Below the pieces are notes generated by a model. That model was not told the origin of the DNA. It made no database searches and was given only the letters and a program-made list of their open reading frames with translations. Both the position numbers and the translations under genes were made by a program. Positions 55,368-64,000 of a DNA stretch of 64,000 bases are shown in pieces. This DNA is from an uncultured Eubacteriales bacterium (GTDB lineage Bacteria; Bacillota; Clostridia; Christensenellales; Aristaeellaceae): NCBI GenBank assembly GCA_900315315.1, contig OMYT01000002.1, positions 121,047 through 185,046 on the forward strand, written 5' to 3'. Position 1 is the stretch's first letter; every line of letters begins with the position of its first letter.

Positions 55368-55400
55368 TAACCGTATATATGACCGGGAATGTGATATAAT
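55368..55400 (+). promoter_or_regulatory. Promoter with tandem TAACCG-type direct repeats (surface gene 2)
   Basis: TAACCG (55368-55373) and TGACCG (55380-55385), 12 bp apart, end 9 bp before TATAAT (55395-55400). The expected -35 position reads CGTATA. The block TATGTAACCG, one base, ATATAT, one base, ACCG is shared with the promoter at 52820. Confidence 0.72.
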
Positions 55401-55453
55401 AACACCGTAATAAGGGAAAAGCACCCGAGAGAAACGAAAGGAGGGGACGGGCT

Positions 55454-56260
<807 letters not shown>

Positions 56261-56275
56261 TCCAACCAAAGACTT

Positions 56276-56304
56276 AATGCACTGCTTCGGCAGTGCATTT
56301 TTAC
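56276..56304 (+). terminator. Terminator after surface gene 2
   Basis: AATGCACTGC (56276-56285), loop TTCG, GCAGTGCATT (56290-56299), then TTTAC. A TTCG tetraloop makes it stable. Confidence 0.92.
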
Positions 56305-56482
56305 ATGGGATTCTCAATATTCCCCCAATGATCCGATCATAACGGGAAAGGATCATATTTTTCTTCTGACAGGGAAATAAAGGACGGTATCTTTCGGAGG
56401 TAACTCTGTTTTTCGGTTCGTTCCCGGGGTATGCTTTTCTCACGGTGAGGGAATCACCGGGAATAACAGGAGGAGAGAGAAG

Positions 56483-57058
56483 ATGCTTCAGCTGCTTGGC
56501 TTACTGTCACTGGGTAATCTGTTGTTCGGGGGACGGCATCATCGCCGGATGCTGCGCAGAGGGCTTTTCTTCGGCGCGATTCTGGGATATCTGGCCCATA
56601 AGGATTTTGACATGGAGCAGGTGGAAGAGGATGCCCGCAAAGCGGCCCGGACCGTCAAAAGGACCGTTCATGAAGCGGCAAGGGCAGCAAAGAGGGAAAT
56701 CCGGGATGCCAGAAGGGCTGAACATTTCAGCAAAGTTCATGCCGATGTTGAGGCCAGAAAGGCGGAGCATGACCGGCGGATGGCGGAGTGGATGGATGCA
56801 ATCTATGCGGAAGCCGAAGCCCGGAGAGCTGCCAGGGAAGCCCGCAAATCCGCACATGAAATGCGGAATGCCGAAACTGTGTATAAAGTCCATGCGTTAC
56901 CGGAATGTGATACCCGGGAAGCAAAGGCCATTCGCGAACTGACGGAAGATCTGGAGCGGGATGCCCGGACAGCCGCGATGGCTGCTGATGTCCCGACCAT
57001 TCAGTTTCCGGAAGACGATGAGAAATATTATTCTTCCCGGAAATACGGGTATGTGTAA
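56483..57058 (+). CDS. Membrane-anchored alanine/arginine-rich coiled-coil protein
   Basis: I do not recognise this 191-residue protein. It starts MLQLLGLLSLGNLLFGGRHH, a short hydrophobic helix, followed by a second weak one (RGLFFGAILGYLAHKD), then a long helical region of Ala, Arg, Glu and Lys (ARKAARTVKRTVHEAARAAK, AYAEAEARRAAREARKSAHE type) and a tail ending EDDEKYYSSRKYGYV. It looks like a membrane-bound coiled coil exposed to cytoplasm or wall. ATG follows CAGGAGGAGAG. A competing overlapping frame (56445-56942) is rejected. It lies between secreted surface genes. Confidence 0.75.
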   Translation: MLQLLGLLSLGNLLFGGRHHRRMLRRGLFFGAILGYLAHKDFDMEQVEEDARKAARTVKRTVHEAARAAKREIRDARRAEHFSKVHADVEARKAEHDRRMAEWMDAIYAEAEARRAAREARKSAHEMRNAETVYKVHALPECDTREAKAIRELTEDLERDARTAAMAADVPTIQFPEDDEKYYSSRKYGYV

Positions 57059-57091
57059 GAAATGCGGTATCGTAGCAGATAAATCATTATC

Positions 57092-57118
57092 AAGTCTGGT
57101 TTCGGCCGGACTTTTTGT
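57092..57118 (+). terminator. Terminator after the coiled-coil gene
   Basis: AAGTCTGG (57092-57099) and CCGGACTT (57106-57113), one mismatch-pair, followed by TTTTGTTT. Confidence 0.85.
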
Positions 57119-57240
57119 TTGCAAAAACTTCCCGAATAATGATTTCAGGTAACTCTGAGGCCCTCAAAATCGAGTAACCGGTATGCTTTCAAACAGCACA
57201 CAAAGAAGTTGAAAAAATATGTCAGAAATGGCCTGAGATA

Positions 57241-57269
57241 TTGAAAATCAAGCGTCCGAGTGGTATAAT
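57241..57269 (+). promoter_or_regulatory. Promoter of the Glu-rich surface gene/adhesin operon
   Basis: TTGAAA (57241-57246), 17-bp spacer, TATAAT (57264-57269). The leader of about 110 nt contains TAACAA, AAACCG, TAACCG and TAACGC at 57308-57344, and another TAACCG lies upstream at 57175, which resemble the regulator sites nearby but without regular spacing. Confidence 0.65.
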
Positions 57270-57381
57270 ATATCTTACGATTTGGCTTATGGATTTTTGA
57301 GACGATGTAACAATTTTTATGAAACCGTGTAACCGATATAACGCACTTTTTTCAGACCCCAGAAAATGAAAGGAAAAGACC

Positions 57382-59046
57382 ATGAAAAACCTGCTGAAGA
57401 AGACTTTTTCTCTCCTGATCGCACTGACAATCCTGCTGAGTGGAATCTCCGCTATTGCTGATGACGGAGACGAAGCAAACGAGGCGACTGTTTTGACTCT
57501 TGAAGTCGGAAAGGGAATCAGCGGCACACTGCAACCGGACTCTGCCACGGAGATCCGGGCTTATGCCGGCAGAAGCGGAGAAGTCAGATTCACACTGACG
57601 CTGACAGATGACTGCGGTCCCGCTATCACTGTCAATGGCAGCAGCGTTTCCGTTGCACGGCAGAATGACAGCCTTCCGGTCTACACTTTCACCATGCTCT
57701 TTGCCGGAGGCGAAAGCAAAACCATTTCGCTGACCGCAAATGCATTATCGGGCTATTCGATGATCAGCGAAATGATCCCTGAGGAAACAGAAACAAAACC
57801 GGAAGAGCCTGCTCCGATACCGGCCCCTGCGACAGCCCCTGCAGAAGAAGCCACAGAAGAAGCCACAGAAGAGACCATAGAAGAGACCATAGAAGAGACC
57901 GAAGAAAAAACGAACCCGGAAGGAGAAACCGGACCGGAAACGCAGGAGCCTGCGACAACGGAGCCCGAACCCGCAGAGGAACCGGCAGCAGAATCCGCAG
58001 ATGCACCGGAAGAGGAGACGATGAAAGAAACAACGGTTCCCGAAGAAAAAACCGGACCGGAACCGCAGGATCCTGCGGCAGCGAAAGAAGAACCCAAGGA
58101 AGAGACGGCAGAACCGGCCGAAGCGATTAACCCCGATCCGGAATCCGTGGAATCCGAACAGCATAATGAGCCGGAAAGCATTCCTGAATCAGAAGAAAGC
58201 GGGAACCAGCAGACAGAGGAACTGCCGGAAGGACAGGAAGCTGAGCAACAGACAGAATCAGAAGAGCAGGAGCCTAAGCAACAAACAACCGAAGAGCAGG
58301 AAGCTGAACAGCCGAAGACCGAAAACTCTGAAGCTGCGGCTGACAGCGTGGAAATCATCATCGCGAAGTCCCTGACACCGGATGAAAGCTGGAAAGGCAC
58401 GGTCCGGAAAACTAAACCGACCATTTTGAAACTTGATGTAGCTGACTCCAGAATGATCCACCTGTTCGTCGAGGGAAAGGATGTTCTTTATTCCGTCCAG
58501 AAGTCTGACCGGATAACGGAAGACGCCGGTTACGTGCTGACAGACACAGCAACCAATCACAGCATCACCTCCTGGGCAGCCGAACCCGGATCCTACCTGA
58601 TCAGCATCCGCGCAGGCGAGAGCAGCATGGGAGCCAGAGTCACCATCAGCTTCAAAAACGACGAAGAGTTTGCTGCCTGGGAAGAAGAACAGGCAGCATT
58701 GGAAGAAGAATCAGACACACAGGAAAGTGAAACTCCGGAGGAAACCGAGAAGACTATCGAACCTATCTCTGAAGAAAAAAAAGAGCCGGAAACGGAGAGA
58801 TCTATAGATTATGAACTGACTTGGGATACAGATGATCCTGTTATCGGCGACACGGCGCATTTTAACGCTAAACTGATCGGCTATGAAGGATTGACTTATA
58901 CACTCCAATGGCAAATGAGCCCGGACAAAGTTCATTGGACAGACATTGAAGGCGAGACAAATAACACAATGGATATTGTCATCACGCCGGAAAGAAATGA
59001 GACGTACTGGCGTCTGACGGTCTACCTTGAACAACCGCAGGAATAA
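57382..59046 (+). CDS. Secreted Glu-rich surface protein with beta-sandwich domains
   Basis: A 554-residue exported protein. Signal peptide 1-26 (MKNLLKKTFSLLIALTILLS and on). Residues about 30-130 form a beta domain (GRSGEVRFTLTLTDDCGPAI). Residues about 135-325 are a low-complexity Glu/Pro/Thr/Ala/Gln region with imperfect repeats such as EEATEEATEETIEETIEETE. Residues 330-430 are a second beta domain (ESWKGTVRKTKPTILKLDV), then another Glu-rich linker and a C-terminal Ig-like domain (YTLQWQMSPDKVHWTDIEGE). No anchor motif. The last domain resembles those of the two Glu-Pro proteins. It is followed 70 bp later by the giant adhesin with no terminator, so they are likely one operon. Confidence 0.82.
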   Translation: MKNLLKKTFSLLIALTILLSGISAIADDGDEANEATVLTLEVGKGISGTLQPDSATEIRAYAGRSGEVRFTLTLTDDCGPAITVNGSSVSVARQNDSLPVYTFTMLFAGGESKTISLTANALSGYSMISEMIPEETETKPEEPAPIPAPATAPAEEATEEATEETIEETIEETEEKTNPEGETGPETQEPATTEPEPAEEPAAESADAPEEETMKETTVPEEKTGPEPQDPAAAKEEPKEETAEPAEAINPDPESVESEQHNEPESIPESEESGNQQTEELPEGQEAEQQTESEEQEPKQQTTEEQEAEQPKTENSEAAADSVEIIIAKSLTPDESWKGTVRKTKPTILKLDVADSRMIHLFVEGKDVLYSVQKSDRITEDAGYVLTDTATNHSITSWAAEPGSYLISIRAGESSMGARVTISFKNDEEFAAWEEEQAALEEESDTQESETPEETEKTIEPISEEKKEPETERSIDYELTWDTDDPVIGDTAHFNAKLIGYEGLTYTLQWQMSPDKVHWTDIEGETNNTMDIVITPERNETYWRLTVYLEQPQE

Positions 59047-59116
59047 AAAAGAACATCAATGAATTGATGCTTGTCTGATGAATCAGAGCCAACTGTCTGA
59101 AAGGAAGCAGGGAAAG

Positions 59117-62100
59117 ATGAGATTTACACTGAAAAAGCTGGTTTCAGTTTTGCTGATAATGTTTATGTTGATGAACATAATGCCGATGTCATCATTTGCC
59201 GATACGGAAGAACCTTATCCATTTATTAAACTGAGAGGTGCGGGGTCGAAAGGGACTGTTGAATGTACGGTCGCTATAAATGTGCCGAATGGATTTCCGG
59301 CTACAACACAGAATCCTAATCATGATGATAGATATTATATCATTGCTGTTGAAAATGGGAAGGGATTTGCATATGCTCCTATAGATGAATCGGTAGATTC
59401 AGTTGAATTTTATAAGCCGGCTTCTCATTATGAAAACCCGAAAATTTTAGCCACTACACAGTTTTTAATATATTATGGCAACGGCGCAAATTCATTTGCG
59501 GATAGTTTTTCGGGAAAAATACAAACACCTAATGCAATTGATAGTAGCGGCAAACTCGGGGAGTACTATTTTTCCTGGAACAATATACCGGAAGAACAAG
59601 TATTCCATATTTCGGCATATAAAAATGCCACGGAAAGTATAGCATCAGTTAGTTTTATAGATAAAACAGGAACCGTTGTTTCGAATCCGAGCATACCAGC
59701 AAATTACTACATTGTTGCATCATACAACAACGTAAGAGAGTGCTTTGCGCCAATAACAGCAAATACAACCAAACTGGAATTTACAGATGGCATAAATTCA
59801 TGCGCTCTTGATAAGAATAAGCTGTATTCATTCGATTTGATCCGGTATACCGGTGATTCATTAACCTATGCTCTACTTAATTCGGAAACATGGAATTACG
59901 ATTCTACCGGTTCATTGACTAAACCTTACGACAAAATGTTGGGTGCATATCTGTTAACACTTCCAACTTCTCAAGATTCAGATGGCAACTATTCGATAAC
60001 AGCGACAAAACAAGAAATGTATTCGGTGAACATTACTTCACAAACGGAAACTCTTCCTACTGGTAACTGGCGTGTATATGCTACTTTCACCGGAGATAAT
60101 GGAACCGTTTACCATGCAATAAAAACCCCGACCTTTACGAATGGTACGGCAACAGTTGAATTCTATAAATTTGGCAGCGATATGACGGACAATGGTGTCG
60201 GAGGCCAGACAGTCGACTATTCAACGAATTACAATGTGACCGCATCCCTTCTATACAGCAAAGAGCAAAATTTTATTGAAGGCGGAAAGATTCATCAGAA
60301 GGCTGAAATAATACCCAATGGTGGAAAAATCGGTGCATATACTTTTTCATATACACAAACTTCTCCAAATGTATCGACAACAATAACAGCGACTAAGGAT
60401 GCACCTTATCGATATATACTGGAACTGCTTGATAAAAATGGCGTACAAAAAGCGGCAACAGAACTTGGATTATCCGGAACAGTCAGTCTGGTAGCAAGTA
60501 TAAAAAAAGGGAATAATACCGATTACTGTCAAGAAAGTTCACAGATCGACCTTGGAACAATTACAGACACCAACAAAACGATTTCAGGAAGCTTTGATGG
60601 TGAATATAATCCGACCACCTATACGGATCCTCAGGATTATATTGCAGGTGAAACAGTTAATGTTTCGTTAAAAAATGCTGGGAATAATTACTCGAACGGT
60701 GCAATATTCGATAATAAGTATCAGATTCATGTTGCAGCAGATACAGCAAATGGTATATCGAAAGTTTCAATCCAGGAGCTTCCCAAATACAAGGTATATT
60801 TACAAAAAACTGCCAACACAAATAATACAGAAAAATATTCGCTGAGTACTGATTATTCCGTGGTAGGAACGATTGAACGAGATGGGAAAAAATACATATG
60901 TTCAAAACCAATGCCAATGCCTTCAGATGAAACACAATGGGTAGAATTTGATACTTTCAGTGCATCAGATTCAACGTCAACAGTATTTACCCAGAGTGAC
61001 GTAATCACAGTCAGCCTGCAGAGAGGGTCAAATTCCTTCTGCCATGGAGATATTACTGAAGGGTATCAGCTCAGCTTTGATAACAGGGTCTCATATCAGA
61101 CAACGATCGACTTCAACGAACTGCGGAAACTCCAACTGGACAGGGTGTACGTTGATACTGAAGAAAACAATGAGGAAGATATCTCTGGTATCAATAATTA
61201 CAATATCCTTGTTACAATGAAGGATTCAAAGGGGAATACATCGTATGCTGTCCTTACCCCTGATGGGAAAAATCCATCTACAATCATTGAGATCGGTGGG
61301 TTTACAACCACAGAATCAAAACAACAATATTATACCGGAACAGAAGACCTCAGTATAGAGCTTGTAACAGCGACGGACATTCAAAGTATATCGAATGGAC
61401 AAAGATACGCTGAAGGATCTATTATTCCTGAACTTTATTCTGTCAATAAAGTGCTTGATTTAGACAATTACAGGATAACGGCAAAACTTAAGGAGGTCAC
61501 CAATGAAGGTATAAAACATGATATCCATATAGAGTTCTTCGATACTCAAAACGGTACTGCTTATAACAGTACTGATAACACAATGCCAGCCACTTCTCTA
61601 TCAGGTGAATATTTCTTCCGCCTTCGCCTGAAACACGATGGCAATGTGGTTGCATATGCATTTGTCCCCGCAACAAGCTTTGCTACGGATGCATTGGCAA
61701 CAGGGAAATATGACCTTGAGATTGCTGATAATCAGCTGTTCAATTTGGTTGATTCTTCCGGCGAAACAATCAGGAATAGTGATTGGACACCCAAAACTGT
61801 TAAATATGATCCCAATGTATATGATATCGATGTTCGCATGTATCAGGCGAAAAATGCATCTATGCATGATCTTAATAGCGTTACTCCTGATAAAGTGAAG
61901 GATTATGGCATCGATGAAATTCAGAATTATGATATCTGGAGCAACAATACAAACAAAAACAAGGATGAGAACAACGTAATCATTAGTTCTGAAACAACCA
62001 TAAGGCTCTATGGAGCATATAAGAAGATCTATCAGGTAATGTTTGAAAGCGATTTAGCAGTAACATTTACCGACAATAGCAATTTATTTCTTGATATTTC

Positions 62101-64000
62101 TGCTGCGCATAGCACGACAGGTACAGACACATATAACAAGAAAGTTGGTATCAATAATTTATCATCAGCATTTATAGTCATTCAGGATCAGAGAGAAAGT
62201 TCTGAAAAAAACGAATGGCAAGATGGTGAGGATAAACCCCGGAGTGTGAGCGGTAACGAGACATTCATAATTAAACTTATACAGGACAGCGTTGAAATTT
62301 TAGAAGGATATCCTGTTAAGGATGACAATGGGAATTATTTCCTGGTGCATTATGATGATTATGATTCACAGAATGATCCCGTTTATGATGATGTAAACAA
62401 AACGAAAACCATTACTCAAAAAATCATATTGACAAAATTTACAGGCACCAGAGCACTCACTCCTTATGATGTATTGCAGGAAGGTGCGGAATATGGTGTT
62501 ATCGCAGATACATATCATCAGCATCAACATACTGAAACCAACTTTGCGGCAAAGACATACGGCAATATTGGTGACAACGGTCTGGAAGTGGATGCAAGCG
62601 GTGGAGGGTATATTCCTTTCTATGTTGGGAATATAGATGAGGGCAGATTGCGCTTCGGCAATAAAAACACTTCATCGCCTGATGTCTATCTCAATAATAA
62701 ACTGGATCAAAATACATACATTCATCAGGATTCCACGCAATATACTGTAAATGTTATTCCGACAGAGCAATCCGTAATCAATGACAAAGTCAATGAATTG
62801 ATTTCCGTTTTCCAAGCTAATTCTACTTCATATACTACCCGAAATATGATGAAGCCATCAGGGCGAGTGGTTGACACCACAATGTTTCCTGACAATATAA
62901 CCATTTATATTGACGCGACTGACTTTAATCTTTATGAAGCCGGCTGGACGATCAGAAAACTGGAAGGGCAGACTCTGGTATTTAATATACCAGGCAAAAA
63001 AGTCAAAATAGCGAAACAATATGTGACAGTTCTTAATGCAAACAAACAAACCATTGTAGAAAATCTGGAGTCAAACACGAGCGGAAACGGCGGCAGTGCA
63101 GAAGATAATAAAAAAGTTGAAAAGTATATTCTGAACCATGTTGTGTTTAATGCCTATGAGGCCAGTGAACTTGAAGTGAGCAATGGACCTGCAGGCTTGT
63201 TCCTTGCACCGCAAGGTAATGTTGTGGAGAGAGAAGGCTCCGGCACGGGTTGGATCGCAACAAGCGGAACCTTTGAACAGTATGGAAGTGAGTGGCATTT
63301 CTTCCGTATTCAACGCAGTTATACAGGAACGCATACAGGCTTTGAGGCTTCGAAAAAGATGCGGTTGGCAGGCAGCAATGAATTAAGCACGCCGACAATA
63401 AGCCAGAGATACACTTTCACAATGGAAGAACTTGACCGAACTACAGGTGATTGGGTAGAACGGGCGACCATCGTTAATAACGGCGAAACAATAAAATTCC
63501 CGGAGATTGCCTTTAATAATATCGATGATCAGGGAGAACACGATTACAGGATTAAAGAAATTGACGGTGATGACACGAAACAATATATTGTTAAAGCTGT
63601 AGTGAATATTGATACTGCAAACAACAGTTCGACAACGACCAATAGCTATTGGTATCTTACAGATAATGCAACAACAGATCCGGAATTAGTGGAACAATAT
63701 TCCGCAACTATATACAAAGTGGATTCCGAAGGGAAATTAATTGTTGTATCAAACGATCCAATTACTTATCAGCAGGAAAATGTAACATGGTATCATGTCA
63801 AGCAGGATAAGCTGACAAGTGCAGCAGATTCAATTGACGGGACAACAACTAAGGAATCCTCTGAGGTTATCAGATTCATTAATGAGTATATGCAGGAACT
63901 AAGCGGCGAGGCGACGCTGCAAGTCACGAAGAAGATCACAGGCGATGTAGACCGGATGAGCGATACCGACAAAGCCAAGACTTACACGTTTGAGATGGAT
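59117..64000 (+). CDS. Giant AT-rich surface adhesin/pilin-like protein, 3' end outside window
   Basis: An open frame of 1,628 codons with no stop, continuing past the window. It has a signal peptide (MRFTLKKLVSVLLIMFMLMN and on to SFA), then about 1,300 residues of Asn/Thr/Ser/Tyr-rich beta sequence with repeated modules of the form NWRVYATFTGDNGTVYHAIK and ENGKGFAYAPI. Around residues 1335-1405 a choice-of-anchor A-like block appears: NHVVFNAYEASELEV, PAGLFLAPQGNVVE, GSGTGWIATSGTF. The last visible part, ATLQVTKKITGDVDRMSDTD then KTYTFEM, is the start of a Gram-positive pilin-type isopeptide domain. ATG 59117 follows AAGGAAGCAGGGAAAG. GC content is visibly lower than in all neighbours until the final 100 bases. 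Confidence 0.85.
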   Translation, partial: MRFTLKKLVSVLLIMFMLMNIMPMSSFADTEEPYPFIKLRGAGSKGTVECTVAINVPNGFPATTQNPNHDDRYYIIAVENGKGFAYAPIDESVDSVEFYKPASHYENPKILATTQFLIYYGNGANSFADSFSGKIQTPNAIDSSGKLGEYYFSWNNIPEEQVFHISAYKNATESIASVSFIDKTGTVVSNPSIPANYYIVASYNNVRECFAPITANTTKLEFTDGINSCALDKNKLYSFDLIRYTGDSLTYALLNSETWNYDSTGSLTKPYDKMLGAYLLTLPTSQDSDGNYSITATKQEMYSVNITSQTETLPTGNWRVYATFTGDNGTVYHAIKTPTFTNGTATVEFYKFGSDMTDNGVGGQTVDYSTNYNVTASLLYSKEQNFIEGGKIHQKAEIIPNGGKIGAYTFSYTQTSPNVSTTITATKDAPYRYILELLDKNGVQKAATELGLSGTVSLVASIKKGNNTDYCQESSQIDLGTITDTNKTISGSFDGEYNPTTYTDPQDYIAGETVNVSLKNAGNNYSNGAIFDNKYQIHVAADTANGISKVSIQELPKYKVYLQKTANTNNTEKYSLSTDYSVVGTIERDGKKYICSKPMPMPSDETQWVEFDTFSASDSTSTVFTQSDVITVSLQRGSNSFCHGDITEGYQLSFDNRVSYQTTIDFNELRKLQLDRVYVDTEENNEEDISGINNYNILVTMKDSKGNTSYAVLTPDGKNPSTIIEIGGFTTTESKQQYYTGTEDLSIELVTATDIQSISNGQRYAEGSIIPELYSVNKVLDLDNYRITAKLKEVTNEGIKHDIHIEFFDTQNGTAYNSTDNTMPATSLSGEYFFRLRLKHDGNVVAYAFVPATSFATDALATGKYDLEIADNQLFNLVDSSGETIRNSDWTPKTVKYDPNVYDIDVRMYQAKNASMHDLNSVTPDKVKDYGIDEIQNYDIWSNNTNKNKDENNVIISSETTIRLYGAYKKIYQVMFESDLAVTFTDNSNLFLDISAAHSTTGTDTYNKKVGINNLSSAFIVIQDQRESSEKNEWQDGEDKPRSVSGNETFIIKLIQDSVEILEGYPVKDDNGNYFLVHYDDYDSQNDPVYDDVNKTKTITQKIILTKFTGTRALTPYDVLQEGAEYGVIADTYHQHQHTETNFAAKTYGNIGDNGLEVDASGGGYIPFYVGNIDEGRLRFGNKNTSSPDVYLNNKLDQNTYIHQDSTQYTVNVIPTEQSVINDKVNELISVFQANSTSYTTRNMMKPSGRVVDTTMFPDNITIYIDATDFNLYEAGWTIRKLEGQTLVFNIPGKKVKIAKQYVTVLNANKQTIVENLESNTSGNGGSAEDNKKVEKYILNHVVFNAYEASELEVSNGPAGLFLAPQGNVVEREGSGTGWIATSGTFEQYGSEWHFFRIQRSYTGTHTGFEASKKMRLAGSNELSTPTISQRYTFTMEELDRTTGDWVERATIVNNGETIKFPEIAFNNIDDQGEHDYRIKEIDGDDTKQYIVKAVVNIDTANNSSTTTNSYWYLTDNATTDPELVEQYSATIYKVDSEGKLIVVSNDPITYQQENVTWYHVKQDKLTSAADSIDGTTTKESSEVIRFINEYMQELSGEATLQVTKKITGDVDRMSDTDKAKTYTFEMD

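Noticed and set aside
56445-56942. Overlapping plus-strand 165-codon frame at the coiled-coil gene
   Set aside because: The frame starting at 56483 has the ribosome site and a coherent helical composition; this one is Gly/Met/Pro-rich without structure and starts before the ribosome site.

Overview
The window reads as a chromosome segment of a Gram-positive, fibre-degrading gut or rumen Clostridia bacterium. An Aristaeella/Christensenellales-like organism is my best guess, but it is inference. The evidence is moderate-to-high GC coding sequence with strong antisense shadow frames, Shine-Dalgarno sites of the AGGAGG type, an FMN riboswitch before an ECF riboflavin transporter, a tryptophan T-box, QueH, a YtvI-like permease, a cytosolic GH9 enzyme and a clostridial type of cellulose synthase. 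No phage, insertion sequence transposase or CRISPR array was seen.

Layout. 0-5 kb: 3' truncated ribU with FMN riboswitch (minus strand), a CE1-like esterase, an NTF2-like fragment and a polar amino acid ABC importer. 4.8-15.4 kb: FAD oxidase plus a fused EtfB-EtfA (probably an electron-transferring lactate dehydrogenase-type complex), a YhiN-type flavoprotein, a DEDDh exonuclease, a TGS-containing nucleoside kinase, D-lactate dehydrogenase, an MBL hydrolase and a GNAT. 15.5-18.9 kb: T-box with Trp specifier controlling a trpXYZ-type ABC importer. 19-24.3 kb: GlgX-type debranching enzyme and a remarkable fusion of a secreted GH5 glucanase to a BcsA-type cellulose synthase. 24.4-34.7 kb: a HAD/MBL chimera with a frameshift, LysR, MATE, Fe-S aldo/keto reductase behind a 19-bp-spacer promoter, a STAS/ATPase pair, queH, NUDIX, an AI-2E permease and an orphan membrane sensor. 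34.7-38.4 kb: purA, purB, trmB. 38.4-47.1 kb: GH9 with an upstream cre-like site, an HD-GYP/GGDEF protein, TetR, and a second amino acid importer. 47.5-52.7 kb: two M15 carboxypeptidases, a two-component system, seven tRNAs, rnpB and tadA. 52.9-64 kb: a cell-surface locus with two Glu-Pro-repeat secreted proteins flanking a SARP-type regulator, an alanine-rich coiled-coil protein, a Glu-rich secreted protein and the first 1,628 codons of a giant AT-rich adhesin.

Two themes run across the window. First, a family of short palindromic intergenic repeats (19 clear copies plus one decayed, all in the + orientation) sits directly behind stop codons, inside operons and once inside the end of a coding sequence; sequence variants covary between arms and some copies carry nested hairpins. 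Second, the surface locus looks self-contained: both Glu-Pro-repeat genes share near-identical promoters with tandem TAACCG-type direct repeats just upstream of the -10 box and no -35 box, as expected for activation by the SARP-like protein encoded between them. All functions are inferred from sequence recognition by eye; no database search was run.
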